Shown: positions 5,697 through 5,931 of the stretch, in pieces
How the letters are laid out: each line of letters starts with the position of its first letter
Numbering within the stretch: the first letter of the stretch is position 1
NCBI GenBank assembly: GCA_046733275.1
Contig: JBKPOW010000245.1
Span: 1-5,931, forward strand
Source of the DNA: VRUE01 sp046733275
Lineage (GTDB): Bacteria > Actinomycetota > Thermoleophilia > Solirubrobacterales > 70-9
Reading direction: 5' to 3'
Length of the DNA: 5,931 nt
Translations under genes and position numbers: made by a program
Notes under the pieces: generated by a model
The model's input: the letters and a program-made list of their open reading frames with translations, nothing else
Told to the model about the DNA's origin: nothing
The model's database searches: none

Positions 5697-5725
5697 AGTA
5701 TGTCGAGTCGAACAGACGTCCGCAA
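5697..5725 (-). promoter_or_regulatory. Candidate promoter of the M42 peptidase gene
   Basis: On the minus strand TTGCGG (5725-5720) and CATACT (5702-5697) are separated by exactly 17 bases, matching the -35/-10 consensus at 3 and 4 of 6 positions. Transcription would begin near 5690, about 5 bases before the ATG at 5685. The leader would be too short for a Shine-Dalgarno, and none is seen. Scores are weak, but placement in the only available gap supports it. Confidence 0.35.
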
Positions 5726-5737
5726 CGAGATGATTCG

Positions 5738-5743
5738 AATAAT
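5738..5743 (+). promoter_or_regulatory. Candidate -10 element of the SDR gene
   Basis: AATAAT matches TATAAT at 5 of 6 bases in the only clearly AT-rich stretch of the divergent intergenic region. Its end is 10 bases before the ATG at 5754, so the transcript would start within about 4 bases of the start codon, again near-leaderless. No good -35 is seen at 16-18 bases. The element overlaps an 8-base palindrome, ATTCGAAT (5733-5740), which could be a regulator contact site or chance. Confidence 0.35.
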
Positions 5744-5753
5744 TTTCTGATCC

Positions 5754-5931
5754 ATGAGCACCGAGCCGAAGACGTTCCTCGTCACCGGCGCCTCCAGCGG
5801 GATCGGCGAGGCGACGGCCCGGCGGCTGGCCCGTGAGCCCGGCGCGCACGTCGTACTCGTAGCGCGGCGCGAGGACCGGCTGCGCGCGCTGGCGCAGGAG
5901 CTCGGGGCCGCCACCGCGCTCCCCGCCGACC
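5754..5931 (+). CDS. Short-chain dehydrogenase/reductase, N-terminal part (3' end outside window)
   Basis: The first 59 residues of a classical SDR family NAD(P)-dependent oxidoreductase. The Rossmann-fold start is textbook: a hydrophobic strand FLVTG, then the cofactor-binding glycine motif TGASSGIG (11-18), helix, second strand HVVLVARRE (32-40), a helix with DRLRALAQEL, and the start of the PAD segment (57-59) that leads into the adenine-binding region. Arg38-Arg39 right after the second strand is the pattern usually linked to NADP(H) preference. Catalytic Tyr-x3-Lys and the substrate region lie beyond the window, so the substrate is unknown. The ATG start at 5754 is 68 bases from the divergent M42 gene. 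There is no Shine-Dalgarno, and the -10-like AATAAT lies just upstream. The family call is firm; function within the family is open. Confidence 0.93.
   Translation, partial: MSTEPKTFLVTGASSGIGEATARRLAREPGAHVVLVARREDRLRALAQELGAATALPAD

Overview
The window is a GC-rich (roughly 70% by eye), tightly packed bacterial segment. It most resembles a high-GC actinobacterium, and Thermoleophilia/Solirubrobacterales is my best guess. Three things point that way: the fused shikimate kinase/3-dehydroquinate synthase gene, the aroC-aroKB-aroQ-pepQ order, and genes that appear to start without Shine-Dalgarno sequences. The taxonomic call is inference; no marker gene is present.

Bases 1-3447 (+ strand) are one operon. 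It holds the 3' end of chorismate synthase (aroC), a bifunctional AroK-AroB fusion, a type II 3-dehydroquinate dehydratase (aroQ) and an M24 Xaa-Pro peptidase (pepQ-like). All three gene junctions are 4-base stop/start overlaps (GTGA, GTGA, ATGA), so translation is probably coupled. Together these genes supply shikimate-pathway steps 2 (DHQ synthase), 3 (dehydroquinase), 5 (shikimate kinase) and 7 (chorismate synthase). DAHP synthase, AroE and AroA are not in the window.

In Mycobacterium tuberculosis and Bacillus subtilis the gene after this pepQ is efp (elongation factor P). Here efp is absent. Instead, after a short low-GC patch (about 3405-3480), comes a gene for a six-helix membrane protein with a C-terminal GGDEF diguanylate cyclase domain (3531-4646). 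Its catalytic motif is GGEEI and its RxxD inhibitory site is intact. The patch between the genes has an A6 run that forms a -1 slippery heptamer (A AAA AAT) in the pepQ frame, directed into the GGDEF frame. It also has two mutually exclusive hairpins and a 21-codon ORF that ends in a GTGA overlap with the likely GGDEF start. This junction is the most interesting part of the window.

The GGDEF gene converges on a minus-strand M42 metallo-aminopeptidase gene (4636-5685); their 3' ends overlap by 11 bases. A 68-base divergent intergenic region (5686-5753) separates the M42 gene from the start of a short-chain dehydrogenase/reductase gene that runs off the window end. Neither divergent gene has a Shine-Dalgarno sequence, and both have -10-like hexamers placed so close to the start codon that leaderless or near-leaderless mRNAs are likely.

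I found no RNA genes, insertion sequences, CRISPR arrays or origins, and no intergenic stretch exceeds 100 bases.
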